From: Irpex lacteus
Taxonomy: Eukaryota; Basidiomycota; Agaricomycetes; Polyporales; Irpicaceae
NCBI GenBank assembly: GCA_001986395.2
Contig: MQVO02000008.1
Location: forward strand, 1,178,001 to 1,242,000
Direction of reading: 5' to 3'
DNA: 64,000 nt
Shown: positions 23,743-35,837 of the stretch, piece by piece
Numbering within the stretch: position 1 is the first letter of the stretch
Layout: the number at the start of each line of letters is the position of its first letter
The notes under the pieces: generated by a model
What the model was told of the DNA's origin: nothing
What the model saw: the letters and a program-made list of their open reading frames with translations, nothing else
Database searches by the model: none
Program-made: the position numbers and the translations under genes

Positions 23743-25433
23743 ATGTCCTCTGTCAAACAGCTACAGCTACAGTATGTGTATTGGCTATCGGGAAACTGCA
23801 ACTTGCTTACCAATATCTTCAGGGTAGCCGGTGGTTATATTGAATTCTCTCTCAACAGTGCGTATCCTTCAGACTATAACCATTAGTGGCTAAGTCATCT
23901 GGTTCCTGTAGTCTTGTACTTCTTCGAGTACTTGATCACGTTCTCTCAAGAGGTCAATGTTATATGGGGAAGGCCGTGGACTTTGACAACCTGGCTGTAC
24001 GCGTTAACGCGCTACAGTTCCCTGCTATTCAGCATCTGGACGTTTGTTCCTATCACGAATACAGTACGCCGCTCTCTCCTTTTCAATAGGAATATTTACC
24101 CCTAATGCCTTTCTCGAAGGAGTACGTCTGCCTCCAATGTCAGCCCCACACTAAAGGAATAATCGACTGGTACGCAGCTGTAGAGTCGGTCAATACATGA
24201 TCGATGCGCTCGAGCTATTACAATACTTGTGTTACGCCTGTAAGTACACTACTTTTTCTCGTTGCTATTAGTACGGGTTTACTGATTTAAGTGTCAGCGT
24301 TCGGAGCTTTACGAGTCTATGCTATACTCAACGGCATACTTGTTGTCTCCATAGTCGTCTTCCTTCTGAATTTTGTGTCATTCGGCACAAACCTAGTGAG
24401 CAGCGTCCTTTCTTCACAGATATGACGCGTCAGAAATGCTGATTACCGAGCGTAGTACGTTTTTGCGAAAAGTGTAGTGGTATTTGAGGACAACATCTGC
24501 ACATCGGTTTTCGCTCTTCCGTCCTACATCATTCTCAAGTGAGTTGCAAGACTACGTATTGGTCCAACTTGAACATTACTTTATTGACATATGACCACAG
24601 ACGTACGTACTCCCTTTATGTCAAAAGACGGCTCAGTGATAGCAACACTCGGACAGTCTCATTAGCCACAAGGATTTCTGTGATAGTTGGTGATGTGCTC
24701 ATTACAGCAGTCACATGGATCAAGACGGCTCGCCTGTACAGGGACGCACGTCGACTGAAAACGAAAGCCCCTCTGGCCGAGATGCTCTTGTACGATGGTG
24801 CGACATGTTTGCTTTACGGTTGTGACGTGAAATACTAAAAACTATCTTGACAGGGACAATGTATTTCATGTACGCTGTGATGGTCTTGAGCCTTACGAAG
24901 TTTAAAGCTCATCCTTCCCAAGCACTCTACTAATTCTCAACGTATTCAAAATGATCGAGCAGAATACAGTGGGTAGCTACTGCACACCACAAGTCATGGG
25001 AAAACATCTCACGCCATTTCAGCCGGTTTTGGTCGCCCTGAGTGTCTCATCGTCGCTCATATCAGTGTAAGTTCATTGTGTCCACGTTCATACCTTCCAT
25101 CCAGGTCATTAACTCTTTTCTTTCATAGGATGACACCAATAATAATCTGTCGCTTTATTCTCAATCTGCGACAGGTCAAGACCACCGACTCGTCCTCAGT
25201 CTCTGGGAACCAGTTGACCAAACTTCGGTTTGTGGGGAACATAGGCCAGTCGTTGGAAGGCAGTGCCAGCGCGGACGTAGAAGACGAAGACCTCGATCCA
25301 GTGCGTTCATCTGTACTCGACCAGTGCGAACGTAGTATTCCTCAGGCGGTGGAACATTCGGTAAATCACTTTTACTCTCACAAGCCCCTTGACGCCGCGT
25401 GAATTCTGACTGCCACGGGTATAGAATGTCTAG
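23743..25433 (+). CDS. DUF6533-type multi-pass membrane protein, copy G
   Basis: Exon 1 reads MSSVKQLQL, exon 2 VAGGYIEFSLN, exon 3 (23912-24063) YFFEYLITFSQEVNVIW...LTTWLYALTRY. The 2-nt exon is 24120-24121, followed by CRVGQYMIDALELLQYLCYA, FGALRVYAILNGILV, an exon starting RTYSLYVKRR, then ISVIVGDVLITAVTWIKT and LYRDARRLKTKAPLAEMLL. The tail begins MTPIIICRFILNLRQ and carries RFVGNIGQSLEG and an acidic run. The frame would stop at 25400-25402, but a GTAAAT donor after HS and a 3' site before 25428 would end the protein two codons later at TAG 25431-25433, as in copies A, E and F; I use that end. This copy is more diverged than A, B, E and F. Confidence 0.78.
24120..24121 (+). other. 2-nt exon of copy G (GA)
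   Basis: Preceded by CTCGAAG, followed by GTACGT. Both flanking introns are 56 nt (24064-24119 and 24122-24177). GA plus C gives aspartate before the conserved cysteine. The base pair differs from copies A, B, E and F while the length is kept. Confidence 0.7.
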
Positions 25434-26180
25434 TGATGTCAATATTGGACAGTGATGATGCTAGCACGAAAAGGCGTGTGGTAGACTCGGAGCATCGGGC
25501 TCTGAGTCTCTCAGTTTCATCGTGTCCTGCGAGCTTGGCGTGGGGCTGGGGATGGTGTAATCGCGCGCATGACTATTTGGGTTATCTTTTCAAATGTTCT
25601 GTCAACTCCTTCACCGCCTAAATGTCAAACAAGTGGAAAGCTGATATTTCCAGGCCCTCACGGGTGATATAGATCATGGTATCGGAACTAGGGAAGTTAC
25701 TGGAACTCTTCCCTATACCCTCATAGCCATGCATATAAAACTGTGTTTCATCTCGTAATACCCTCATCGCAGCCAGAAGCAACGTGCACAGGTTCCACAA
25801 CGTCTACTCATTGTTAAGACACCACAGAGTTGTACCTATCAAGGCCTCGATTTCCAGGTTCGGGCGAATGGGGATACGATATCTGTCCAATACGGACAGG
25901 CGTCGTCTAAAGTGAGTATGCCGTTTCCCATGCCCTTGTAGTTTTCTCCCTCCTGATTTCCATCTATCAACTTTCGACGGAACTTTGAATGACATTTGCC
26001 GTGCTGACCATGCAAAAATAGGACTACTACAACCGCCCAGTAGATCGTGTGTCACACACGGCTCGCTCTCTACCAAATCCAGTTATTCCAAGGTTCACGA
26101 GGTAATACACTTATATAACCACGACTACAATCCCATTAGTGTCACTCAGGTTAGGCCCTGTGCTCCCCCCTCCTCCAGAA
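25434..26180. other. Intergenic / upstream region
   Basis: No gene recognised. CT-rich sequence immediately precedes the ATG at 26181. Confidence 0.45.
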
Positions 26181-27501
26181 ATGCCTCCATCTGCGACAAT
26201 CTATGCAGAAGAACTTCATCATTATGGACACGGCCATCCGTTGTGGTCTCCAGAACCAACCAGGAACCTTGACGGCCGCGAGCGCGACGTGCAGCTCGGG
26301 GATGTCGGCCACATCGACGAAGATGGCTGTTTCTGGCGGCTGTTCAACATCACTGTGGACAGTGATCACGAATGGAATGGAGGACGCGTTCCAGTAGGAT
26401 TTGTCCCTCTAAAAATCCCACAGCACTTGAAAACATTCAAGGAGGACTACCTCAATCCCGGTGCATTGTCCAGCAAGTCCATGAGAGCTCGTGCAGGAGG
26501 AGCATCTTTATCAGCGTAAGACCCTTTCTTTTAATGGAACATCACGTACCGTATTGAACTCTACGTATACAAGAAATGTACCAGGCATTGCAGGGGTCGA
26601 GCTTTCATATGACTTCAGCTGCTCGAGTGATCGAGGTGCCCTGCTGCTTCTGGACGATTATGCCTCGAAGGCCGCATTCCAGAAAACACGATTGCTTACA
26701 GATTACATGCTCGCGAACCATGCAAACTGGTACAGTTTCGCCACCAATGTCTTACATATTCACTGCAAGCCATCAGATATCGTTCTCGTGCGCGCAACGG
26801 TCAAAACTTCGGTCTGGACGGTGGTGGCCTGTATCCCTTCAACCACTCATATGCACAAAGCAGCATTTGAAGGTAATTTGGGAGCCATACCTAGCGTGGG
26901 AATGCGGTTCTCCTTTGAACGCAGCATGTCTCATAGCTATCAATGCCGTAGCGGCCCTCTACACCGATCATTACCGCCAGCGCCACATGCCATCGCATCC
27001 TCCTCTCGCGCACATGACATGCCAGTGACTCAGCCGAATTCCAAAGCCGTAGCCCCTTCACCCTTCCTATATTCGGAAGATCATCAGACTATCAGAGACC
27101 AGTCCATATTTCTTGGTCTCTACAAGCTCAAACATCGGAAGGTCCTACCCGCACAGATTGTTGCCAACGCAGAGCGTCCTTTTGCTGACGATGGCTCTGG
27201 GGGCGGTGGCAGTGGAGCCGTACCCCCGGTCGAAAGTGAATGGGAAACGGAAACCGAGCATATTCTTGTGAGTAGACTTTGGGATTAAGTATTGACAGTT
27301 GACGAATCTTACTCAATGCGTGTCGTCAGCCTCAAAGCCCTCTGGATGATGTACTGGACTACATCTTGGAGGTATGATGTATTATGAAGAGGGAGGCGAA
27401 ATATTGACGGCGGTTTCCAGTACTCTGAGGCTGAAGTCGCAATTGCTTGTGACGCAGATATTCAGTCCCTGCCATTAGTACGTAAACTACAATACTTTTG
27501 A
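26181..27501 (+). CDS. Uncharacterised agaricomycete protein, N-terminal module
   Basis: Soluble protein of a type I recognise as widespread but uncharacterised in agaricomycetes. The start MPPSATIYAEELHHYGHG leads into HPLWSPEP and VQLGDVGHIDEDGCFWRLFN. After an intron with donor GCGTAAGA (about 26518) the frame continues VPGIAGVELSYDFSC, a helix rich in Ala/Leu, WYSFATN, and SDIVLVRATVKTSVWTV, then a Gly/Ser linker. Two small exons follow: PLDDVLDYILE and YSEAEVAIACDADIQSLPL. The first available stop after these is TGA at 27499-27501. The chain may instead splice on into the next module. No enzymatic motif was seen. Function unknown. Confidence 0.6.
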
Positions 27502-27509
27502 CAGTAGAT

Positions 27510-28571
27510 CACGGTGGCTCACGGCCATCGATTGTGACACAGTCCGACTCCTTTTCGACATACGCCGATGCCCTTCGCATGTGGCTACCTAAAATTACTT
27601 TGGATACGTCCTTCAAAGGTATTGTTGTCCTGCTATCTCTACTCAATGTTGTTGCTCTCGACTCAAACAGTTTATCGACAGGCATAGTCGGTCAGTTGGA
27701 TACTGTCGATGTCAATGTTCGTATCACTATTGTAGAATGATGCCTACGCGATATTGATTTGATTTTTCTTGAACAGGACTCCTCCGGTATGACCAACAGT
27801 CCGAGGGTTATGATGCTTCAGCATGCACACCAGGAGACACATGAGGAGACATCTCCCCAAGCCGGAAGTTCGAGTCAAGTTGACGAAGATCCAGATCGAG
27901 AATTCGAGCTATGGCACCTCGCAAGGCTCAATACTGCCTACCCGCCGGACTCAACCAATGGTACTGCCGTTGTGTTCTACCATCGCATCTGGCGCGCTTT
28001 GCTTGATGGAGACACTCACCATGAGCACACACGCCGTCAGCTGCCTTCAGAGTTGGTGGAAATGATATCGCGTCTTGCCGGCCTCTGCATTCCAGATGAC
28101 GACAGAGTCTTCACCCGAACCAGGACTTGCAGCATACGGAGCGCCCATTCTTTCCAATCCAAGCTGTGGTTCTGTACATCCCCATTTACCCGAGAAGACA
28201 TTCGTAATATTGCCGCCATTCAGCTAACAACCACTTCAAGTCAGCAAGGAAGGGACGACGACCGGACATCGTGGTCGTGGTTCGAATGGGGTTTCTTCCC
28301 CAGTGCCCAAGAGGCCAAGCGGCGAGAGGAGGCAAGTTGGGAGACATCAGGATGGCATATTAGTCACAGAAATCGGGTTGATACACCCAATCCGCAGACT
28401 CTGGAAGGTCGCATAGTCACTCCCGATGATTCTATGTGGCAAAACTTTACAGAAGGGAGCATACTGGCTGTGCGTATATGTGCGAGGTTTCTCAACACTG
28501 AGAACCACGCACGTCGAGGGGAGATCAGATATTGGAAGTGGTTCAAGCCAGTATTGTGGAGTAACGCGTAG
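27510..28571 (+). CDS. Uncharacterised agaricomycete protein, C-terminal module
   Basis: Continuation or partner of the preceding module. A first segment (SDSFSTYADALRMWLPKIT ... ALDSNSLSTGIV) is followed, after an intron ending TTGAACAG at about 27777, by a long exon: PRVMMLQHAHQETHEE, LARLNTAYPPDSTNG, IWRALLDGD, LPSELVEMISRLAGLCIP, WFCTSPFTREDIRNIAAIQL, SWSWFEWGFF, and a C-terminal SILAVRICARFLNTENHA...RYWKWFKP ending at TAG 28569-28571. Leucine/valine spacing in LPSELVEMISRLAG resembles an F-box-like helix, but this is weak. The order of the two modules matches agaricomycete proteins I remember as single polypeptides, so 26181-28571 could be one gene. The start of this half is not resolved. 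Confidence 0.5.
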
Positions 28572-29653
28572 AGAATTGTGTTCATCGGCCAGTTAGAGTA
28601 TCGTTAGTACTCCCGTGGTTTGCCAATTACAACGCTGCTCGCTTTGAGATCGCCCTGCTCTAATGAAGAAACACAATATCATTCCCCAAAATTGGCATAC
28701 ATGTATCTAGGAACTGTTGGGGGATTGAAGGCACGTCGTCAAAAATATAGAGCGCACGTTCGTTCTTCCAGCCGCATACTAGTATACTGGTATTCATCTT
28801 GAAGGACACATCAAGGTCCTCGCTCGCCCTTCGGGAAAGGCATCCAGCCAAGTCACCGCGCCCCGCATCATAGAGGGAGTATACGATGCGTCGATTAAGG
28901 GTAAAAGAAGAGGCAGAAAAGAACCAAACGAAACGAAAGGACAGTCTGACAAGAGAGCCCGCGGGCCACGGGAAGGAATACCACCGGCAGAGAATGATGA
29001 AGGCGGATAGGCAATCATGTAGCAGCATAGTAAGGGGCGAACCGCGCGCCGCAGGGCCTAAGCCACAACCTCCCCACTGAGGCAATCGAAACAACCGCAG
29101 AACTGTGGTAGTAACTAAACCGAACTTCGTCGCAAGGCGTCGAACCGAACCAAGAACGAAGTCTTGTCAAAGCGCGAAAACGCGTTCACCGACATGTCCA
29201 CACCGTGTACACTGAAGGCGAAAACCAGTGGAACTTGAGCTTGGACCGGACAGATGACGTCGCTGGACGGAGTGACGAGAAAGGCACGTCGATGGATGAA
29301 GTAAACTCTGGGTAACGTATACAGGAGATGCATGGTCTCGCATGCATGACCAGCACTTCATGCATCATGCATAATCTGCCCGTGGGTACCGATGTTCCAT
29401 CCCTGTATGAAATGACAGAGGTCTAGCGCTAGCCACTCCTTGGTAATCTTGTTGGCAATGGAAATGAAGTGTCCTTAATCGCCTGCATCCATTGAATCGA
29501 ATAATATAATAGAAACACTCGATCAGATAGCGGCCGGTTTCCTAAAGCACAGCAAGGTAAGATGTGTTGTACTATTCTCCCAGTAAACATGCAACTCACC
29601 GAAGACTGTTAGTAGGTATGGAAGATCCTTCAACGCGGGAGACCCGCTTTCAT
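28572..29653. other. Intergenic, nothing recognised
   Basis: Overlapping frames on the minus strand (28660-29094 and 29115-29368) have no domain sense. No repeat was recognised. Confidence 0.4.
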
Positions 29654-31390
29654 TCATTCAGCAATCTCTGGTGTACCTCGTCCACCGTTACCGCCGCCGC
29701 TATCACGACCGACGAGCTCTGCAACTCGCGCCTCGATTTCCCTCCAATCCTGGAAATATTCCCTTTGCGTCCCAGCATCGATATCCACGAGATTAGGGAA
29801 CAAAGCATGCAGGAACCCGGCAACAGCTGCATGATTAATAGTGACTGGTGATTGTGGTAGCTTTATCTCGCGAATGCGGAGGTTGACCGGCAATTCTTCA
29901 ATGTCTAGTTCTGGCACAGACGTCGCATCAACTGTCATGGAGATCTCCCCCAGGTCGGGGCACAGTCGTAGTATCGATGGGAAGACGCGGAGAGTAGGAA
30001 ATCTTGAAGACGACAAGACAGATGGTGGCAGCATTTTATCAGTGAGGAGTCTCAGTGTTTGGAGATGGGGGAACCAGGCAATAAACTTGATAAACGACTG
30101 GTCATCCAGCGCGACACCCAATAGGGGAGAGAAGCAGAGCCACGTCAAACGCGAGAACGCTTGTAGCGGCTGAACAGCATGGTAAGATACCGGAGCGGTG
30201 ATCACCGAGGGATTATCCTCTTGAGGGTGTCGACTGTGGAGGCCAGAGTATTCCCATATCTCGATTTTATGAAGAGATTCCGCCGAGATCTGCGTGTGTA
30301 GCAGTACAGGGAGCTCTAGGATAGAAGCAGAACCAAAATCCCCCGCAATCATCGAGCTAACTCTGAAGTTGACGAGAGCGGGAAAGCGGAACGATTTAAA
30401 GATCGGTTTCCAGTCGCAGGCAGTCCAGATAGAGAGATACAATGTTTTCAATGCATCGAAAGACATCTCCGACGCCAACGGCGAATCGTCATCCTGCCAT
30501 GCAGATTCTGCCGTCAGATCCAGCGTGCGAAGGGCCGGGAGTCCCGCAGCACGGAGCAATAGGGCGATTGGAATCTTCACTAGCCCTCTGCAGTGAAACA
30601 GTTGCAGCGCGCGTAACGAGGGAAGCATCTCGAGCAGGTCAGATATGCGATCCGGGTCCTCTGGCATTATAAGATCCAAATCGAGCAGCTGAGGGCAGTA
30701 GTGCGGGAGGACTTTGAGGAAGTGGGAGCTTTGGACACCAACATCGTCGAGGATGCAGCTGAGGAATGTTATGGATGGACCGAGGAACAAATAGATTGCT
30801 TCGAGACTGTCAACATCCGACCAGTAGACTTCTTGTAAAGTGGGAAGTAGAGGGGTTAAATCTTCGGGCATAGGAGGGGGCCGACTTCTACAAATGCGCC
30901 ACAGGCTGTGGTTCCTGTTTGAGAGTCCCTCTCGTGGGAGTAGGAGGGTTTGCACATGGCGAGCATATAGATAAAAGCGGCGCCATACCCCTTCTGGTCG
31001 TGTTGGTAGTTGCTACAGGTAGTTTATAGCCTCAGAGTCGCAATACTCACTCGTGTCAAAGATAGATACTTACAAAACTGGAGTTGCCTAATTGACTGCT
31101 GCACTCGTCCGCGGAGGGAACTGACCTTCCCATGCACCCGGAGGTAAGCAACGAGTGAGGTTTTCAATACTGGATTGAACGCGCCAAAGAACCGGTATAC
31201 ATGCGTAAAAGGTACGTTGACATGTCAGTGCTAACGAGTTGACGGTGCCCAGACCTTTTGTCCATGAAGGTGTAGCCCGCGTAGTTCGATGTTCTCCAGC
31301 ACGGTATTCGTAGCCCAAGGGTTCTATACAAGCCTCCGCAACGAGGATAATCAATTCAGGGATCTCCCAAAATCGTGTTGTCGCATCCAT
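29654..31390 (-). pseudogene. F-box/leucine-rich protein, likely frameshifted at end of exon 1
   Basis: Substrate-adaptor type protein of SCF ubiquitin ligases by architecture. Exon 1 starts MDATTRFWEIPELIILVAEA, an F-box-like helix, then GLGTVNSLALTCQRTFYACIP and VLWRVQSSIENLTRCLPPG. Exon 2 is a 430-codon frame, reading LPTRPEGVWRRFYLYARHV, then leucine-rich strands (LPSLRALQLFHCRGL, LRTLDLTAES, FPHLQTLRLLTD) to the stop at 29654. In the current frame exon 1 hits TAG at 31090-31088, 14 nt before the donor. Shifting by one base near CCGCGG (31114-31109) removes the stop, gives a phase-0 donor (TTT then GTAAGT) that matches exon 2, and aligns with the duplicate at 54144. One base has therefore probably been lost, in the organism or in the assembly. 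Confidence 0.72.
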
Positions 31391-31829
31391 TATAAAAATA
31401 TCAGACAGATGCGTGAAAGATGGAGCTATGCAAAACGATTTGAGTAGGTTCGTGAACCAGCCTCTATAACCTCGTACCTCGGAATAGATTTGAGCGAGTC
31501 TGAGAAGCGAGTCCGAGTCAAGTCCAAGGTGAGCGCGTCGGCGCCAAGTCAGAACAAATTCGAAGTCCAAAAATGGAAGTTGTAGTATATGACGGCTACC
31601 ATCGTTGTAGACGACGGCAAACTCATATAGAACCGCAGAATAGGGCTTTTATTTGTTCAACGCTTATATCTTTCCAGCCCTTCACCTACTACAAGCAGTG
31701 GCTATGTGTTTCGCACGACGGATCTTGTGGACAAAATACTAAGCACAAAATCGTTTCTACCCATCATTGATCAGACACAGACTGAGGACTGCTGTAGTAC
31801 GACCGTGCAGTCGTGCCCATCTGACACCT
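31391..31829. other. Intergenic, nothing recognised
   Basis: Upstream of the F-box gene and downstream of copy H. A frame continues upstream of the F-box start to 31570 but lacks domain sense. Confidence 0.4.
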
Positions 31830-33481
31830 TCATTGACGATAGCAGATTGTTCCGGAGTCATTGTCCAAGCTTTCAATGTCTCGTGCGTCAACACATTCCG
31901 AGTCCTCCTCATCTGCCTGTCCGCCTTGCAGCGGATTACGGACCTGCCCCAGAAATCGCATGCTGAATGACTGGTTTCCAGAGGCCCACAAGCTCTCGGA
32001 CGCAGCCCGTTTGGGCTTTCGTAAGTGGAGGATGAAGCGGCAAACCATGAGCGGTAAGAAGCTGAAAACGTTTCATATCAGTTCAAGTTCTTTGGTTGTA
32101 ACATGTGAAACTGACACTTCGAAGAATGGTTGTGCGTTACTCAATGCGGCCATGATTGGTTTCGGCTGCAGATAAAACATAAATCTCGGCATCATATATT
32201 CAAAGGTGAAGAAGAGACTCACAGAATTGACCTGAATCATGTCGGCCACATTTATCGCAAGGAATGCACTATGTCCCATAGTATTACATTAGTTCCTGAA
32301 ATATATATGCTGCACAATATTGGCTCACATGAACCAAACCGTTCCTATGGTTGAAGCATTAGGCATTGGCTGAAGTTCTGGCGCAGTAGCCCATAGAAAG
32401 TAACAACGCACCGTCACGTAATAACAGACCTGCAATAGGAGACTTCATCCCAGATTCTTGTGCTCTGCGATATACTCGTGCTGTCCTAAGCCAGGTGACT
32501 ATCAATACCAATACGTCGCCGAGTACGACAGGAATAGACACGAGCAACGATACTATAGTTCAGGATGTTCAGTGAGTCATTGATATGGATGTGGTAGTCA
32601 TGGACGCCCTACATCTGTAAATTCAGGTCACTTAAATCAACGTAACTCTTCGTGCCAAGTATTGATTTCTGAACGTACAATAGAATGCGACCCTCCGACA
32701 GCGTGGGCGACGGTGCGCACACCCCGTCTTGGTATACTACCGCGAGGCCCGTCACCGAGTTGTACTTTTCATTGCTCTAAGAATCAAAATGTTGATTAGA
32801 AACTACAGGTGTAACTCACCGTGTTCGCAGCTACGGATGTAGCTTCCAGCGCGAAGACTAGTCCAGCTACGAGATACCGGCCTCCCGACAATGCATACAC
32901 CCGTAACGCGGAAAAAGCTGTTTATACGAGTGAGCCTTGCTATTGCGTGGTCAAATAGACACACACCTGCGAAAGCAAGATATTGTGCCAGCTGAAGGGC
33001 GCCTCCGAGGCGCACAATCACCTTACACCTGTTGTAGGTTCAACTGTGAGCTTCCAGCTGCCGGATGCTGATGAGCCGACAAAGCAAACGTACATCTGCC
33101 GACAAAAGGTCCATCAGCCTCTATTCATATCTGAGAGTATTCAACAAGGTAAAACGTACATCTTTGCTCCCAGGAGAAATCAAAGGGAGAATAGAGCTCA
33201 CGACTGTGCTGTAACGAGTGAACGCGTACACCCAGGTTATCGCGGACCACCTCTGACACCAAATGGCGTCGATTTCTTGAGCGAGGGAAATCAAAATTTC
33301 GAACAGATACAAGGCTGAAAGAGCAATATGAGACGGTGTGCCTGCAAGAACAACGTTGGGCATACCACCGGCAGAGGTGTTGAGATAGTGTCCCAGGCGC
33401 CTGTGAAATATGAGCATAAAGAATGTGACATGTTGTGGTCAGAGGCACGCACTGTTGTTGAACCATTTCTGCGGACGACAT
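31830..33481 (-). CDS. DUF6533-type multi-pass membrane protein, copy H
   Basis: Minus-strand member closest to copy C. Exon 1 from 33481 reads MSSAEMVQQ, exon 2 LGHYLNTSAGG, exon 3 (33314-33160) LYLFEILISLAQEIDAIW...ITWVYAFTRY. The 2-nt exon is 33095-33094, then CKVIVRLGGALQLAQYLAFA, FSALRVYALSGGRYLVAGL, a later exon with IPVVLGDVLVLIVTWLRT and VYRRAQESGMKSPIAGLLL, and a tail with MVCRFILHLRKPKRA, RFLGQVRNPLQGG and an acidic DEEDSE run ending at 31830. A TATA-like site lies 140 nt upstream. No frame break was detected, so this looks functional. Confidence 0.82.
33094..33095 (-). other. 2-nt exon of copy H (AT)
   Basis: On the minus strand it is preceded by GTCGGCAG and followed by GTACGT. 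Flanking introns are 64 nt (33159-33096) and 65 nt (33093-33029). AT plus G gives methionine before the invariant cysteine. Confidence 0.75.
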
Positions 33482-33620
33482 CGTGGCTTCTCAAATGCGG
33501 AGTCCAAACCGCAGAGAATGAGCACACCGGAGAGTACTTGGTAACTGTCACTACAGAGTACACAGGCGATAAAGGTCACGGCGAAGAATGTAATGCACAA
33601 GCCATACCTCTCAGATGCCC

Positions 33621-33627
33621 TTTTATA
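33621..33627 (-). promoter_or_regulatory. TATA box of copy H
   Basis: Reads TATAAAA on the minus strand (within GATATAAAAGGG), about 140 nt upstream of the ATG. Confidence 0.45.
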
Positions 33628-34948
33628 TCCTGCGGACGCAGCATTATGATATATGAGAATCAACGTAGTCACTGAGCATATTCCGACATACCATGAGAGT
33701 TTTCGTTATACTTACTTATTATCGACTGGATATTCTCACCGATGGACTTTGAAAGTTTGATATGTCGACTTCGATGATCAAAACCGAGCTCGCAGCTGCG
33801 CACCAGGATGGGACTTGAAGAATCCACGGGGGCGTTTGAGGTCCCTGTGTGCTGCACACCGCTTCTCTTGCTTCCTGCTCCAGGGATTCCTGATACATCA
33901 ATATTTTCCCAGGTGCTATGAACGAATAGTAGACACACCGTGTTGGATCCTGCTGACATTCGGAAGACTTTTGTGATAGGAACGAAGCCGGTACAGTGAG
34001 TAATTTCTCTGGTTGTCGGAATTCACTGACTTGTCGAACAAAGCCAGGAATATGGTATGGGAGCCCAGAAAACGAAGCCGTTGCGTGGATTCCGGCACCA
34101 CAATTTCCACTATTCTCGATGTCCAGCTTCCTGCCTCCATCGCGTGGACGTAATCATGGTTGGAAGAGATTTTGTGTACACAAACTACACACCTTAATTT
34201 GATGCGAGCACAACACAGCGGCATGAGGAACTAGCATTCGACTCTGAGGTAGACTCAATCTTAGTGTCTGTGTAGGCATCGTGCGGCGAGATTATATGGC
34301 CGAACAGTGCCTCTTAAACGTTTCCCTTGTTCCGCTTGCGTTCCTGCGGGCTCAAAGCCGCAGAGAAGCGAGTTGTGCATTACTGTAGACAGATCTGATC
34401 AGTTTCTTCCGGTGTTGGGTCCGAGTTCTCATGGAACCTTACATTCTTCTGGAGTTGCGAGAGGTCCCTGTTACAAGGGCATGTCGGCTGAGAGGATGTC
34501 TGACGGCAACTTTAGTACGATTGCCAGCCTCTGTCGAAGGGGATGAGAAGATAAGGGGCGATATCGAGTCACATCCGGTGGCATGTAATTTGCGTCAACT
34601 GCATATCGGAACAACCGCAGATTCGTAGGAGAAAGTCACTTGAAGGACCTCAGTAAGGCTGGACACTGCATCATTTAGAGACATACACGACCGAGTTACA
34701 CCGCAGGCGTACCTTTCAAGTGGCATTCCACTGTTGACATATTACGCCTTAGATCAACATGGTGGTTTCGGTTTCGGTCCTGTCTCACGTCCGCGTCCAC
34801 TGCATGATCTGTGTCTTGACACCCCAACATATCCTTCCAAATGAGATGAGTAACAGGGCGAGATATGCGACTCAGCTTGGCACAACGTTGGCGCACAGAA
34901 ACTTGTATTTTATGTGTGACAGTACTTCCATTTTGAATGTAGTGATGT

Positions 34949-35031
34949 CTTGCGAAGCTCCTAGACGAGATGTGCTTGGTCTCGTCTCCCCTCGATGAGA
35001 CTAAGCGCATCTCGTCCAGGAGCTTCGCGAG
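34949..35031. repeat. Long near-perfect inverted repeat (hairpin)
   Basis: Two 35-nt arms (34952-34986 and 34994-35028) are separated by a 7-nt loop (TCCCCTC) and can be extended by three more base pairs at the foot. The arms differ at only four positions, all transitions; read as + strand RNA, three of them become G-U pairs and one an A-C mismatch. No gene overlaps it. It could be a miniature element, a small-RNA precursor, or a structural DNA element. Confidence 0.75.
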
Positions 35032-35670
35032 TATGGTTCATGTCAGGATCAGAAGCATTCAGCACCTTCATTGGTGGTCCGAATTCTCGTATACAGTAAC
35101 TCTAGAGTATATGCAGTGCACTTTACCGACCCATTGTCCGAGGCTCCAAGTCCGAGACCGTACTGCTTGAGAAGAGTTACTAGCACCGCCTTCTGGTGTG
35201 AGAAAAAGGCAGTCAACGTGAGTATATGTCGCAGCCACGGATGATGAACTCACCGCACTGCGGAGGCGTGTAGCCAGCATCGGATCTTAAAGCACCCGAG
35301 ATCTTGAACGTGACATGGGGGTCACGATAGCAGCCAAATGAAGAGCAGTGCTCCCTCTATATAGGCTTGAGTACTGTCGTTGCTTGCGGAACATATACGA
35401 CGGAGATCAGACTTATGGTAGGAGCAGCCAACAAGGCAGTCCGACTGAGAAAGGAAGGTGAAAGACCTTTCAGCTCAATCATGGTGAACTCTATTTCGCG
35501 CTCCTAGCCGGGGTTGACTGCGAGCTCAACACTCACACCGCGACCACGACAACGGCATTTACTCAATCATTCTGTTAATCCTCGTAAGTACATTTTCGAA
35601 TATAAATCGAGCTGCCGAGATACCACTCACAAAGTTGGTGTTTTCCGCTACAGAACCCCCAGCTTGAACT

Positions 35671-35778
35671 ATGTCGCAGCCTGAGCAGCATATATGCGTC
35701 TTCTGCGAGGCTCCTTCTAGAACCATAGCCAAGACGAACCTGGATCAACTATGCAAACGCGTCAACCAGCTTTCATAA
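35671..35778 (+). CDS. Possible 35-codon ORF, CxxC-containing
   Basis: ATG at 35671 to TAA at 35778 encodes MSQPEQHICVFCEAPSRTI then a helix-like KTNLDQLCKRVNQLS. It ends about 60 nt from the convergent stop of the aspartic protease. The CxxC pair is suggestive of a metal site. A TATA-like AATATAAAT lies near 35598. It could be a first exon of something larger or chance. No family recognised. Confidence 0.25.
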   Translation: MSQPEQHICVFCEAPSRTIAKTNLDQLCKRVNQLS

Positions 35779-35837
35779 GCCCTTGGCAGTGATCGACTCT
35801 GAGTACAAAGATCTCTGTCTGCAACACCGTAAGGGGA

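Larger units (their letters stand above)
33482..35670. other. Gene-poor stretch containing a hairpin
   Basis: About 2.2 kb with only short frames. It contains the inverted repeat at 34949-35031, described separately. Confidence 0.45.

Noticed and set aside
28660..29094. 144-codon minus-strand ORF after the agaricomycete module
   Set aside because: No domain and no coherent start; overlaps other frames.
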